From contig NZ_JAUZVY010000002.1 in the NCBI RefSeq assembly GCF_030717955.1, positions 62,001 through 126,000 on the forward strand: a stretch of DNA of 64,000 nt, read 5' to 3'. Positions 15,141 through 24,144 of this stretch are shown piece by piece. The stretch comes from Alkalimonas delamerensis. GTDB taxonomy: Bacteria > Pseudomonadota > Gammaproteobacteria > Enterobacterales > Alteromonadaceae. The number at the start of each line of letters is the position of its first letter. Position 1 is the stretch's first letter. The position numbers and the translations under genes are program-made. The notes beneath the pieces are model-generated. The model saw only the letters and a list, made by a program, of their open reading frames with translations, was not told the origin of the DNA and ran no database searches.

Positions 15141-17122
15141 AAGCCTTTCGATTGGTGTCGGACTACCAGCCTGCTGGTGATCAGCCCACAGCGATTGCAA
15201 AGTTGGTGGAGGGGTTGGAAGCCGGGCTGGCGCATCAAACCCTATTAGGTGTGACCGGCTCTGGTAAAACTTTTACTATGGCCAACATTATCCAACAGGT
15301 AAGCCGGCCAACCCTGATTATGGCGCACAATAAAACGCTGGCGGCGCAACTGTATGGTGAAATGAAAGCTTTCTTTCCGGATAACGCGGTTGAGTACTTT
15401 GTATCGTATTACGACTATTACCAACCAGAAGCTTATGTTCCTTCCACCGACACCTTTATTGAAAAAGATGCCTCCATCAATGAACACATTGAGCAAATGC
15501 GTTTGTCGGCCACCAAAGCCTTGATGGAGCGACGCGATGTGGTGATTATTGCTTCGGTTTCAGCCATCTATGGTCTAGGCGATCCTGAGTCCTACATGAA
15601 AATGCTGCTGCATCTGCGTCAGGGGGATACCCTGGATCAGCGCTTTATACTGCGGCGGCTGGCAGAGTTGCAGTATCAGCGCAACGACATGGCCTTTGAG
15701 CGGGCCAGTTACCGGGTGCGCGGCGATGTGATTGATATCTACCCGGCGGAGTCGGACAGTCTGGCGGTACGGGTCGAGCTGTTTGACGATGAAGTAGAGC
15801 GCATCAGTCTGTTTGACCCTTTGACCGGTGCTGTGGATAAAGTTGTATCACGCTACACCATTTACCCGAAAACACACTACGTGACACCCCGGGAGAAAAT
15901 TCTGGCGGCGGTTGAAGCCATTAAAGTGGAGCTGCAGCAGCGCCGGCAGCAGCTGCTGGAAGAAAACAAACTGGTGGAAGAGCAGCGTTTGTCTCAGCGT
16001 ACTCAGTTCGATATTGAGATGATGGTGGAGTTGGGGTATTGCTCCGGCATTGAGAATTACTCGCGCTACTTGTCTGGCCGGGAGCCCGGCGAGCCACCGC
16101 CAACCTTGTTGGATTACTTTCCGGCCGATGGTCTGATGTTCATTGATGAGTCTCATGTTACCATTTCACAGATTGGTGCCATGTACAAAGGGGATCGTTC
16201 CCGTAAAGAAAACCTGGTGAATTATGGCTTTCGACTGCCATCGGCGCTGGACAATCGACCGCTGCGCTTTGAAGAGTTTGAGTGCATTGCGCCCCAACGC
16301 ATTTATGTTTCAGCGACGCCAGCGCGTTATGAACTGGAGCAGTCGGAGGGTGAAGTGGTGGAGCAGGTCGTGCGGCCAACCGGCCTGGTGGATCCGGAGA
16401 TTGAGATTCGCCCGGTAGCAACCCAGGTTGATGACTTACTGTCTGAAGCCATGCTCAGGGCCAAACGCAATGAACGGGTGCTGGTGACCACCTTAACCAA
16501 GAAAATGGCAGAAGATTTGACCGACTACCTGCAGGAGCATCAGGTCAAAGTGCGTTATTTGCACTCCGACATCGATGCGGTTGAGCGGGTTGAAATCATT
16601 CGGGATTTGCGACTCGGGGTTTTTGATGTGCTGGTCGGTATTAACTTGTTGCGTGAAGGGCTGGATATTCCTGAGGTGTCGCTGGTTGCGATTCTGGATG
16701 CCGATAAGGAAGGCTTTTTACGTTCTGATCGCTCATTAATACAAACCATTGGTCGGGCCGCGCGTAATTTGCATGGCAGAGCCATTTTGTACGCCGATAG
16801 CATTACCGGCTCGATGCAACGGGCAATGGATGAAACCGAGCGACGCCGTCAAAAGCAAATGGCCCACAATGCTGAGCATGGCATAACCCCAAAAGGACTG
16901 AATAAAAAGGTCACCGATGTGATGGATTTGGCTCAGGAGCCAGAGCCTTTGGCAGCCGTTGCAGAAACTGCAGCGAGCTACCAGCAAGATAAAGCGTCAC
17001 TGCAACAGCAGGTTAAGCGGTTGGAAAGCCAAATGCGACTGCATGCTGAGCAATTGGAATTTGAGCAGGCTGCAGCCTGCCGTGACCAACTGCAGCAATT
17101 GCAGCGTTTGCTGGACAGTTAG
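15137..17122 (+). CDS. uvrB: Excinuclease ABC subunit B
   Basis: A 661-residue DNA-damage recognition helicase of nucleotide excision repair. Visible features are the Walker A GVTGSGKT (around residues 39-46), the YYDYYQPEAYVP beta-hairpin that inserts into DNA (around 92-103), the DESH motif near residue 337, helicase motif VI in QTIGRAARN, and a C-terminal UVR domain (LEFEQAAACRDQL) that binds UvrC. GGAGGT sits upstream of the ATG inside the end of the MATE gene. The ATGA overlap puts it second in an operon. I looked for a LexA box before uvrB and before the MATE gene and found none matching CTGT-N8-ACAG. Confidence 0.98.
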   Translation: MKAFRLVSDYQPAGDQPTAIAKLVEGLEAGLAHQTLLGVTGSGKTFTMANIIQQVSRPTLIMAHNKTLAAQLYGEMKAFFPDNAVEYFVSYYDYYQPEAYVPSTDTFIEKDASINEHIEQMRLSATKALMERRDVVIIASVSAIYGLGDPESYMKMLLHLRQGDTLDQRFILRRLAELQYQRNDMAFERASYRVRGDVIDIYPAESDSLAVRVELFDDEVERISLFDPLTGAVDKVVSRYTIYPKTHYVTPREKILAAVEAIKVELQQRRQQLLEENKLVEEQRLSQRTQFDIEMMVELGYCSGIENYSRYLSGREPGEPPPTLLDYFPADGLMFIDESHVTISQIGAMYKGDRSRKENLVNYGFRLPSALDNRPLRFEEFECIAPQRIYVSATPARYELEQSEGEVVEQVVRPTGLVDPEIEIRPVATQVDDLLSEAMLRAKRNERVLVTTLTKKMAEDLTDYLQEHQVKVRYLHSDIDAVERVEIIRDLRLGVFDVLVGINLLREGLDIPEVSLVAILDADKEGFLRSDRSLIQTIGRAARNLHGRAILYADSITGSMQRAMDETERRRQKQMAHNAEHGITPKGLNKKVTDVMDLAQEPEPLAAVAETAASYQQDKASLQQQVKRLESQMRLHAEQLEFEQAAACRDQLQQLQRLLDS

Positions 17123-17251
17123 CTCACCCTTTGGTCAATTGCAGCGCTGTGCGTTTGATAACACTTTGCTGGCTGTTGCTATTCAGTTTTGATTAAGTTT
17201 CAAGACGATAGCATGCCGCCATGTTTTTTACCCTGATTAAGGATAACAACG

Positions 17252-18037
17252 ATGAAACTTACTTTGGTCGCTAGCCTGTGTTCAGTACTGTCTCTAAGTG
17301 CCATGGCTTCGAATTATCAGCATGAGTCTGGTCTGGACTTTCAATGGGGCGATGTTGAGCAAGCGGATTTACAGCGCTACGACATGTCCCACCGTTACTA
17401 CCTGACCCCGGTTCAAATCAATGTGGCAGCGCCTTTAGCAGAAGCCGCTTTTCTGGGTCGTAACAGCAGTGTCTACGGCAATTATCTGCGGGGAACGTTA
17501 AAAGAAGAGGGCATTAAGCAGAGCTTTTCTTCCTGGCGGATTGGTGGTGAGTACATGGATGGCAACCATGACTTTTATGTTGGCTTTGATTTTGAAAGCA
17601 TCAATCGCTCCAGCGAGCGCTCGGCATTAACCCGGTTGGGTTATTTTATGGAGTCCGATTGGCTGCTTACGCTGGACATCAATCATAGCCGCCCGGATGG
17701 TATGGGTACCCGCACCGAGTTCGGTTTTAGTACCAAACGCTTGATGCGGTTGCCAACTGGTGATCATTTGAATGTTGAGGCCAGTTACCGTGATTTGCGG
17801 AGCACCAGCCGCAATGCTTACAGCTTCGGTGGTGATTATTATTTTGGTAAAACCTTGTCACTGGGCTTGATGTACGATTGGCGCTCCAAGAACATCATCA
17901 GTCAGGACCGTGACTCATTCACGGTGCGTGGCCAGTGGTTCCCAATGCCGAATCTGGCACTTCGGGCTGAGGCAAGCTTTGATAGCTTTGAAACCGGTGA
18001 AGATGTGTACACTTTAGGTGCCAGTTATCGTTTCTAA
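17252..18037 (+). CDS. Putative outer-membrane beta-barrel protein
   Basis: A 261-residue exported protein. Residues 1-19 form a signal peptide with cleavage likely after SAMA. The mature part has alternating hydrophobic and polar strands throughout (for example WRIGGEYMDGNHDFYVGFDF and the tyrosine-rich SFGGDYYFGKTLSLGLMYDW), and it ends in phenylalanine after TLGASYRF, the C-terminal signature recognised by the BAM machinery. It resembles the small putative porins common in Alteromonadales. AAGGATAAC precedes the ATG. It stands alone between uvrB and the cyclase gene; substrate and role are unknown. Confidence 0.65.
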   Translation: MKLTLVASLCSVLSLSAMASNYQHESGLDFQWGDVEQADLQRYDMSHRYYLTPVQINVAAPLAEAAFLGRNSSVYGNYLRGTLKEEGIKQSFSSWRIGGEYMDGNHDFYVGFDFESINRSSERSALTRLGYFMESDWLLTLDINHSRPDGMGTRTEFGFSTKRLMRLPTGDHLNVEASYRDLRSTSRNAYSFGGDYYFGKTLSLGLMYDWRSKNIISQDRDSFTVRGQWFPMPNLALRAEASFDSFETGEDVYTLGASYRF

Positions 18038-18047
18038 CGTTTAGGGC

Positions 18048-19595
18048 TTAGGACTGCGCTTTCCCGTCAGCTACTGGCGGGAAAGTTTTCGCCTGGTTTC
18101 GACCTGCCGCTTTGGCCTGGTACAACGCTTTATCCGCCAATTGGATCAGTTGATGGGCCGTGGTGGTTTTATCGGGCTCGATCAGGCTGGCTCCCAGACT
18201 GATGGTCAGTTGTTGGTTGGGCGCCTGTTGGTGGGCAATGCCCAGTTGCTTCACTCGGTCTTGCAATGCATCCAGCAATTGATGCAGACTCTCGGCTGTG
18301 CAGGCTGGCACCACAATCGCAAACTCTTCTCCTCCATAGCGGGCCACCACCTCTCCCTCACGTTTTAACACCTGCTGCAATTGCTGAGCGACCTGCTTTA
18401 ACACATCATCACCGGCCAGGTGGCCATAGTAGTCGTTGTAGCGCTTGAAGTAATCGATGTCGATCATGATCAGGCCAAGGGGTTGTTGCTGTCGGGCACT
18501 GCGATGGAGCTCCTGCTGCAACAAGGTATCGAATTTACGGCGATTGGCAATGCCAGTCAGCCCATCCCTGCTGGCTAATTCCTGCAGCTCTGCATTGGCT
18601 TGCACCAGCTCCTGCTGGACTTGTTGCAGCGATAATCGGTAGTTGATGTTCTGAATGGTGTTGCCAATCATATTGCCTACCAACTTTAGGCGCCGGATGT
18701 CGGAGGCGGTCCAGGCACGCTTGCGCGCTACCATGTCGCAGCCAACAAAGCCAAGCAACTGATCGTCACTGACCATGGCGGCACAAAGGACGGATTGAAT
18801 GTCCTCGCTTTCAAATTCCTGTTTTTCCAATACAGCTTGCAGTGGCAACTGCTGAACATCGGAGACAGCAAAAATATACTCCTCTTGCAGTACACGCCAA
18901 AAATAGGGTAAAGCGGATTCTGGAACATTTTGCAGTTGGTCTTGATGGGATGATACCCCGGATCTAACCCATTCATGAGTATTGCTCATCATTGATGTGT
19001 CGTCATGAAACAAAAACACATAGCTGCGATCAGCATGGCAGAATTCGCCTAAAGCGCTCAGAGCATCTTCAATGTGATTGTCCAGTTTCTCAGGCTGGAC
19101 ATTGATCAACTCTGCGGAGATCAGCGATATCAGCTTGTCAAACGCCAGTGCTTCTTCCATCTCCTCAGTGTGCTGGACTGAGGTTTTTTTTAGCTGTTCA
19201 CCCGGTTTATGCTGTTCGCGGGTCAGGGTAATCAAGACAGAGTTGCTTAAGGTAAAGCTCAGTTGAATCAGCCTGGCATCCAGCTGCAACTTGATTTGAC
19301 TGGGGGCCAGTAGCACACTTTGCTGCAGGACCGAGCCACTGAGCGCCAATAACAAGGGGTTTTGTACCAGACTAAGCGCTTCCTGACTGTCCGGGTCAAG
19401 CAGCTCAATTCGACGGATATCGGTCAGTGTCAGCACACTCTCTGTACTGGGCAACCCCATCAGCAATAAGGCTTGCTTGTTGGCAAAGATCTGCGGTTTG
19501 GCCGTATCTTTGTACAAGACGGCAACGGGCAGGGCGTCGATAATGGCCCAAAAATGGGGTGTCTCTTTTTGCTCAGCGGGCATGCATGGTCTCAT
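18048..19595 (-). CDS. Diguanylate cyclase, PAS-GAF-GGDEF
   Basis: A 515-residue soluble sensor that should make c-di-GMP. Residues ~10-125 look like a PAS-type module (FWAIIDALPVAVLYKD), ~155-315 a GAF domain (ALGEFCHADRSYVFLF; LLGFVGCDMVARKRAWTASD), then a coiled coil, then GGDEF from ~345 (DGLTGIANRRKFD) with active motif RYGGEEF. The inhibitory I-site position reads REGE rather than RxxD, so product inhibition may be weak. No membrane segments. The chosen ATG lies six bases after GAGG; a TTG just before and an ATG further in are alternatives. It is the next gene after tdk, with an 18-bp gap. Confidence 0.85.
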   Translation of the reverse strand: MRPCMPAEQKETPHFWAIIDALPVAVLYKDTAKPQIFANKQALLLMGLPSTESVLTLTDIRRIELLDPDSQEALSLVQNPLLLALSGSVLQQSVLLAPSQIKLQLDARLIQLSFTLSNSVLITLTREQHKPGEQLKKTSVQHTEEMEEALAFDKLISLISAELINVQPEKLDNHIEDALSALGEFCHADRSYVFLFHDDTSMMSNTHEWVRSGVSSHQDQLQNVPESALPYFWRVLQEEYIFAVSDVQQLPLQAVLEKQEFESEDIQSVLCAAMVSDDQLLGFVGCDMVARKRAWTASDIRRLKLVGNMIGNTIQNINYRLSLQQVQQELVQANAELQELASRDGLTGIANRRKFDTLLQQELHRSARQQQPLGLIMIDIDYFKRYNDYYGHLAGDDVLKQVAQQLQQVLKREGEVVARYGGEEFAIVVPACTAESLHQLLDALQDRVKQLGIAHQQAPNQQLTISLGASLIEPDKTTTAHQLIQLADKALYQAKAAGRNQAKTFPPVADGKAQS

Positions 19596-19613
19596 CAACC
19601 TCAGAATCCAACA

Positions 19614-20228
19614 TCAGCATAACTCAGAGTTCTCCGGCTGACAAAATCTCTCCTGTTGGTCACTGGCCCAGACCAGAGCTTTGAAGTGAGCCCGGCACAT
19701 GGATACATAGCGTTCATTGCCACCAATCTGTACTTGCTCTCCCTGCCGGCTGGGGTTGCCATCCGCATCCAATCGCACCACAAAGTTGGCTTTGCGGCCG
19801 CAGTGGCAGACGGTCTTGAGCTCGACAAGTTTATCGGCCCAGGCCAGCAGGGCTTCACTGCCGGCAAAAGTGTTGCCGGTGAAATCCGTACGAAGGCCAT
19901 AAGCCAACACCGGGACCCCCAGTTCGTCCACCACATCGGTCAGCTGGCGGACTTGCTTCCGGGTTAAAAACTGCGCTTCATCAATCAGCACGCAATCGGC
20001 AGCTTGTTGCCTCAGATGTTGGTGGAAATTAAACTGAGGATCAAAGCAGGTGGCTGGCATCGACAAGCCAATGCGGGAGCTGATCAGCCCTTTGCCAAAG
20101 CGGTTGTCGATGGCGGCAGTAAACAAGGCGACCTGCATGCCACGCTCCTGATAATTGTAGGCACTTTGCAACAGAGAGGTGGATTTGCCGGCATTCATTG
20201 CCGAGTAGTAAAAATACAGTTGAGCCAT
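19614..20228 (-). CDS. tdk: Thymidine kinase
   Basis: A 204-residue type II thymidine kinase of the salvage pathway. The P-loop is SAMNAGKST near the N-terminus (residues 9-17), the DEAQF Walker B-like motif is in the middle, and the C-terminal zinc-binding cysteines appear in CHCGRKA and CRAHF. I use the ATG giving MAQLYFYYSAMNAGKS, which matches the family start; the frame is open 24 codons upstream without similarity. Length equals the E. coli enzyme within one residue. Confidence 0.95.
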   Translation of the reverse strand: MAQLYFYYSAMNAGKSTSLLQSAYNYQERGMQVALFTAAIDNRFGKGLISSRIGLSMPATCFDPQFNFHQHLRQQAADCVLIDEAQFLTRKQVRQLTDVVDELGVPVLAYGLRTDFTGNTFAGSEALLAWADKLVELKTVCHCGRKANFVVRLDADGNPSRQGEQVQIGGNERYVSMCRAHFKALVWASDQQERFCQPENSELC

Positions 20229-20376
20229 GGCGATTCCGCTACACAACAAAGAATAGATTTTGGCCAGTATACCACAGGAATTGCAGGCGATTGCTGGCAT
20301 AAGCGGTGCAGTGCTGGCATCCGCTATGCGGATGCTATAAGCTGTGCCAGATAATGGCCGAATGAGTGATTGCTAA

Positions 20377-20796
20377 ATGGAAAAGTGGTTGTTGTTAACG
20401 GTGTTTGGGCAGGTGCTGCTGACCAGTGTGGTGCTGATTTTGATGGGGCGGCGACGCTTTGCTGCCGCGCGGCGAGGTGAGTTATCGATGGATGCGTTTC
20501 AGCTGATGCAGCTGGAGAAAGCCAGCGCCCAGGTGATCGCAACCGGACGGAATTTTGACAATCAATTTCAAATGCCGATGCTGTATCTGTTCGCGGTGGT
20601 CTTTATTGTGCAGCAGGGGCTGGCGGACTCTGCTTTTGTGTTGATGGGGGCTTTCTATCTGCTGCTGCGGGTCATTCATGCGGTGATCCACACCGGCAGC
20701 AACCGTTTGCGTTGGCGTTTTCGTACCTTTATATACAGCTGCGCCGTACTTTGGGTAATTTGGTTGCGGTTGTTGTGGCTGCTGTTTTTCGGATAA
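20377..20796 (+). CDS. MAPEG family membrane protein
   Basis: A 139-residue inner-membrane protein with four hydrophobic segments and the family pattern of eicosanoid/glutathione-metabolism proteins: a conserved central loop ATGRNFDNQFQMPMLYLFAV and the later VIHTGSNRLRWRFRTFIY arginine-rich segment. Bacterial members of this subgroup have no proven activity; glutathione transferase activity is known for some MAPEG proteins but should not be assumed here. It is followed 38 bases later by the DUF2750 gene on the same strand. Confidence 0.8.
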   Translation: MEKWLLLTVFGQVLLTSVVLILMGRRRFAAARRGELSMDAFQLMQLEKASAQVIATGRNFDNQFQMPMLYLFAVVFIVQQGLADSAFVLMGAFYLLLRVIHAVIHTGSNRLRWRFRTFIYSCAVLWVIWLRLLWLLFFG

Positions 20797-20834
20797 ATGA
20801 TTGAGACTGGCTTGCTGCCAGAGAGAGGAATCTT

Positions 20835-21221
20835 ATGGAATACGCATTAAGTCGTGACGAGTTGAATAGTCTGGAGCAACTGACTCCGGAACAGCGCTAC
20901 GATTATTTTGTTCATGCTGTGGTGGATCTGGATGCCATTTGGATCCTGGTTGATGATGAAGGCTTTGTACTGGTGAGTGCCGAAGATGAGCGCTGCATTC
21001 CCGTCTGGCCACATGCCGAACTGGCAGAGCGCTGGATTGATGGTGAGTGGAGTGAGTGTCAGGCGCAGTCCATTCCGTTGGCAACCTGGTTGGAAAAGTG
21101 GACCAGCGGACTGGAAAGCGATGAGCTGGCGATTGCTGTTTTCCCGGATACCGAGGGTCCCGGTGTCGTCGTGAGCCCGGTTGAGCTGGAAGAGGCTTTG
21201 CAGGCGGAGCAAGCCGATTAA
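20835..21221 (+). CDS. DUF2750 family protein
   Basis: A 128-residue acidic cytoplasmic protein. The run RYDYFVHAVVDLDAIWIL followed by CIPVWPHAELAERW and the WLEKWTSGLESDELAIAVFP segment are characteristic of DUF2750. No catalytic residues or partners are known. GAGAGGAATCTT before the ATG gives a good ribosome site. A strong bidirectional terminator follows it. Confidence 0.75.
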   Translation: MEYALSRDELNSLEQLTPEQRYDYFVHAVVDLDAIWILVDDEGFVLVSAEDERCIPVWPHAELAERWIDGEWSECQAQSIPLATWLEKWTSGLESDELAIAVFPDTEGPGVVVSPVELEEALQAEQAD

Positions 21222-21244
21222 AGGTCCGGTACCTCAGACAACAG

Positions 21245-21270
21245 AAAAGGGCAGCTTTGGCTGCCCTTTT
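21245..21270. terminator. Bidirectional terminator between DUF2750 gene and proS
   Basis: AAAAGGGCAGC and GCTGCCCTTTT form an 11-bp stem around a four-base loop, with A and T runs on the two sides. It lies between two convergent genes and can serve both. Confidence 0.85.
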
Positions 21271-21286
21271 GCGTTGATTGCTGCGC

Positions 21287-23014
21287 TTAAGCGCTTTGCA
21301 GTTTGCTCTGCATTTCAGTGAGCACCTGATCCAGCGGCAACAGCGATTTGTCGCCACTCCGTCGATGTTTGTATTCCACCTGCTGTTGGTCGAGGTTGCG
21401 CTCACCAATCACGATTTGATGCGGAATGCCCATCAGCTCCATATCAGCAAACATCACACCGGGCCGCTCTTTGCGATCATCAAACAGTACCTCAAAACCG
21501 GCCTCGGTTAATTGCTGATACAGCTGCTCGGCCGCTTGCTGGATCCGCACGGACTTGTGCATGTTCATCGGAATAATGGCGATTTGGAATGGCGCAATGG
21601 CATCCGGCCAGATGATGCCATGCTCATCATGGTTCTGCTCAATGGCAGCGGCCATAATACGGGAGACACCGATGCCATAACAGCCCATGGTCAGGATCTG
21701 ATTCTTGCCTTCTTCGTTCAGCACACCCGCTTTCATCGCTTGAGAGTATTTGTCGCCCAACTGAAAAATATGGCCAACTTCGATGCCGCGGCGGATTTCG
21801 AGCACGCCCTGGCCGCAAGGGCTGGCGTCACCACTGACCACATTGCGCAAATCGCTGGTTTCAAAGTCAGCGATATCACGAAGCCAGTTGACGCCTGTCA
21901 AGTGATGCTCATTCTGGTTGGCACCACAAACAAAGTCGCTTAAATGCGCAGCGCTGTGATCGACCACCAGCGGGATCTCAAGGCCAACAGGGCCAATTGA
22001 GCCAGGTTGAGCGCCGGTTAAGGCTTCAATTTCGGCATCGGTGGCAAAGGTCAGCGGTTGGGCCACTCGAGGGTGTTTTTCCGCTTTGAGGGCATTGAGC
22101 TGATGATCACCACGCAACACCAGAGCAACAAAGCCTGAGTCTTCACCATCTTCGGTGCTGCCACGCACAATCAGGGTTTTGGCAATTTGAGCAGGGGTTA
22201 CTTTCAGCGAGGCTGCAACGTCCTCGACACTGCCAGCATTCGGAGTGCTGATTTTGGTCAGTGACTGCGATGGCGCCGGGCGCTCACCTTGGGGGGGTAA
22301 GGCTGCGGCCATTTCGACATTGGCGGCGTAATCGCTGCTGTCTGAAAAAGCGATGGCGTCTTCGCCCGAGCTGGCCAACACATGGAACTCGTGCGAGACA
22401 CTGCCACCAATGGCACCGCTATCGGCAAGTACTGCTCGAAAATCCAGTCCCAGCCGGGTGAAAATATTGCTGTAGGCCTGGTACATAGCATTGTACGTTT
22501 GTTGCAAACTTTCCTGCGACAGATGAAAAGAGTAGGCATCTTTCATCAGAAACTCGCGGGCACGCATCACGCCAAAGCGTGGGCGGCGCTCATCGCGGAA
22601 TTTGGTTTGGATTTGGTACAGGTTCAGTGGCAACTGCTTGTAGCTGGTCACTTCCCGCCGGATCAAGTCGGTGATGACTTCCTCGTGAGTTGGACCCAGC
22701 ACAAAGTCACGCTGGTGTCTGTCCTGAAAGCGCAACAATTCGGCATCCATTTGTTCCCAGCGACCACTCTCCTGCCAGAGCTCAGCATTTTGCACCATCG
22801 GCATCAAGACTTCGATGGCGCCGGCCTTGTTCAGCTCTTCGCGAACAATACGCTCGACTTTACGCAAGGTGCGAACGCCAGTAGGCAAATAGGTATAAAG
22901 ACCGGAAGCCAGCCGACGGACCAGGCCGGCACGGAGCATCAGCTTGTGGCTGATGACTTCAGCATCGGCCGGGTTTTCTTTCATAGTGGCGAGTAAGTAC
23001 TGACTGCTGCGCAT
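21287..23014 (-). CDS. proS: Prolyl-tRNA synthetase
   Basis: A 575-residue class II aminoacyl-tRNA synthetase with the bacterial layout: catalytic core with motif 2 (KFRDERRPRFGVMRAREFLMKD region; FRDERRPR) , an inserted YbaK-like editing domain (about residues 220-400; the GSIGPVGL block is visible), motif 3 in CYGIGVSR, and a C-terminal anticodon-binding domain (FDDRKERPGVMFADMELMGIP region). The start MRSSQYLLATMKE matches the family; the long upstream extension in the open frame is not protein-like. It charges tRNA-Pro in the cytoplasm. Confidence 0.97.
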   Translation of the reverse strand: MRSSQYLLATMKENPADAEVISHKLMLRAGLVRRLASGLYTYLPTGVRTLRKVERIVREELNKAGAIEVLMPMVQNAELWQESGRWEQMDAELLRFQDRHQRDFVLGPTHEEVITDLIRREVTSYKQLPLNLYQIQTKFRDERRPRFGVMRAREFLMKDAYSFHLSQESLQQTYNAMYQAYSNIFTRLGLDFRAVLADSGAIGGSVSHEFHVLASSGEDAIAFSDSSDYAANVEMAAALPPQGERPAPSQSLTKISTPNAGSVEDVAASLKVTPAQIAKTLIVRGSTEDGEDSGFVALVLRGDHQLNALKAEKHPRVAQPLTFATDAEIEALTGAQPGSIGPVGLEIPLVVDHSAAHLSDFVCGANQNEHHLTGVNWLRDIADFETSDLRNVVSGDASPCGQGVLEIRRGIEVGHIFQLGDKYSQAMKAGVLNEEGKNQILTMGCYGIGVSRIMAAAIEQNHDEHGIIWPDAIAPFQIAIIPMNMHKSVRIQQAAEQLYQQLTEAGFEVLFDDRKERPGVMFADMELMGIPHQIVIGERNLDQQQVEYKHRRSGDKSLLPLDQVLTEMQSKLQSA

Positions 23015-23056
23015 GGGTGACCCTGTCTGCGGTTCGAAAAATTGCCGTATTCTAGC

Positions 23057-23084
23057 AAGGGCATGGCAGCAACGCCATGCCCTT
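23057..23084 (-). terminator. Hairpin between Kelch gene and proS
   Basis: AAGGGCATGGC (23057-23067) and GCCATGCCCTT (23074-23084) give a perfect 11-bp stem with a six-base loop, eight bases after the Kelch gene stop on the minus strand and upstream of proS. A T-run is missing, so termination may be partial. Confidence 0.5.
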
Positions 23085-23091
23085 TCTGCAG

Positions 23092-24144
23092 CTATTTTGC
23101 CCGCTCGATTGCATGGGGAATGACCTGAGGTGTCACTACTTGATCGGCCAACATGCCGCCAATGGAATAAATTTGGTCGTTTACCTTGACCAGACCCTGC
23201 AGGTCCATCACCGCAGTGGTCGGTTTGGCTTCCAGCCATTGCTGCTTTTTCGGCGCATACAGCCAGACATTGGCTTCAGGCTCTGCTTTTTTGCCTTGCT
23301 CATTGCTGCCATCAAAGTGGTAAAAGGTCTGGCTGCCACCGATAAAGGCGGCAACAGGTTCACCATCGACCTGGGTATCAATGGCTGCCATCCGAAAGCG
23401 TGCCTGCCCTGTAGGGTGGGGTATGGGTTGCCATTGAATGCGCAGTGCATTGCGGGGGTTAATTTTGCCCTGGTAGCAGGCTGGCTCGGTCGCTTTAACA
23501 CGCTCGCCACTTTGGTAGTTCAAGCCGACGCCATCGCAAAAAACAATGGTGTCCTCGACCAGAGCGCCAGCCAGGCCCCAGGTGGCTCGCCCAGGCATCG
23601 GACTGGCCTGGCTCCACTGCTGGGTAAAGTTATCAAACACCTGCACCAGATTGACGGCGCCATCATCACTCCAGCCTCCAATCAGATAAATGTAACGGTC
23701 CTGATAGGTCAGGGCCAGGCTATCGTCCACCGGCACTGGAATTGGATTGACTCTGTTGTAGCGCTGGGTCACCGGGTTAAAACGGTAACTCTCAGCCGAG
23801 GTCGTGCGGTTGCCCTGACGGTCAATGCTGTAACCGCCAAAAACAAAAAAGTTGTTGTTCAACGCCACTGCATTGGCTGCGACACGTCCGGCCAAGCGCG
23901 ACTGGCTGGGCACATCCGGCATGCTGCTCCAGCCAAACTCCCCGACCGTATGCACCCAGACTTTGTTGTGCAAATCCTGGCTAGTTTTACCGGGGCCTAT
24001 GCCCATCATGCTGATCACGTAGGTTTTACCGCGCACCGTTGCGCTGGCGACGGCGTTGTTGCTGACCGGTTCGGGCAGAGGGGGCAAAGCCAGTGCACTG
24101 CCACTAATCAGTAGAGTCACCAAGGGGAGTGATCGCATAGACAT
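23092..24144 (-). CDS. Exported Kelch-repeat protein
   Basis: A 350-residue secreted protein. Residues 1-19 are a signal peptide ending in SGSALA. The rest forms Kelch blades, seen as repeated hydrophobic-GG-Trp patterns: NNFFVFGGYS, RYIYLIGGWSDDG, EPVAAFIGGSQTF and QIYSIGGM. A beta-propeller in the periplasm or outside the cell is expected. It is related in layout to the NanM-like sugar epimerases, but nothing specific supports that activity. AGGAGA nine bases upstream fixes the ATG, which lies inside the end of trmO (41-bp overlap), so it is coupled to that gene. Confidence 0.75.
   Translation of the reverse strand: MSMRSLPLVTLLISGSALALPPLPEPVSNNAVASATVRGKTYVISMMGIGPGKTSQDLHNKVWVHTVGEFGWSSMPDVPSQSRLAGRVAANAVALNNNFFVFGGYSIDRQGNRTTSAESYRFNPVTQRYNRVNPIPVPVDDSLALTYQDRYIYLIGGWSDDGAVNLVQVFDNFTQQWSQASPMPGRATWGLAGALVEDTIVFCDGVGLNYQSGERVKATEPACYQGKINPRNALRIQWQPIPHPTGQARFRMAAIDTQVDGEPVAAFIGGSQTFYHFDGSNEQGKKAEPEANVWLYAPKKQQWLEAKPTTAVMDLQGLVKVNDQIYSIGGMLADQVVTPQVIPHAIERAK

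Noticed and set aside
23077..24114. A 345-codon open frame on the plus strand opposite the Kelch gene
   Set aside because: It is the antisense shadow of a gene with a signal peptide and Kelch motifs; the shadow frame has no start signals or recognisable domain.
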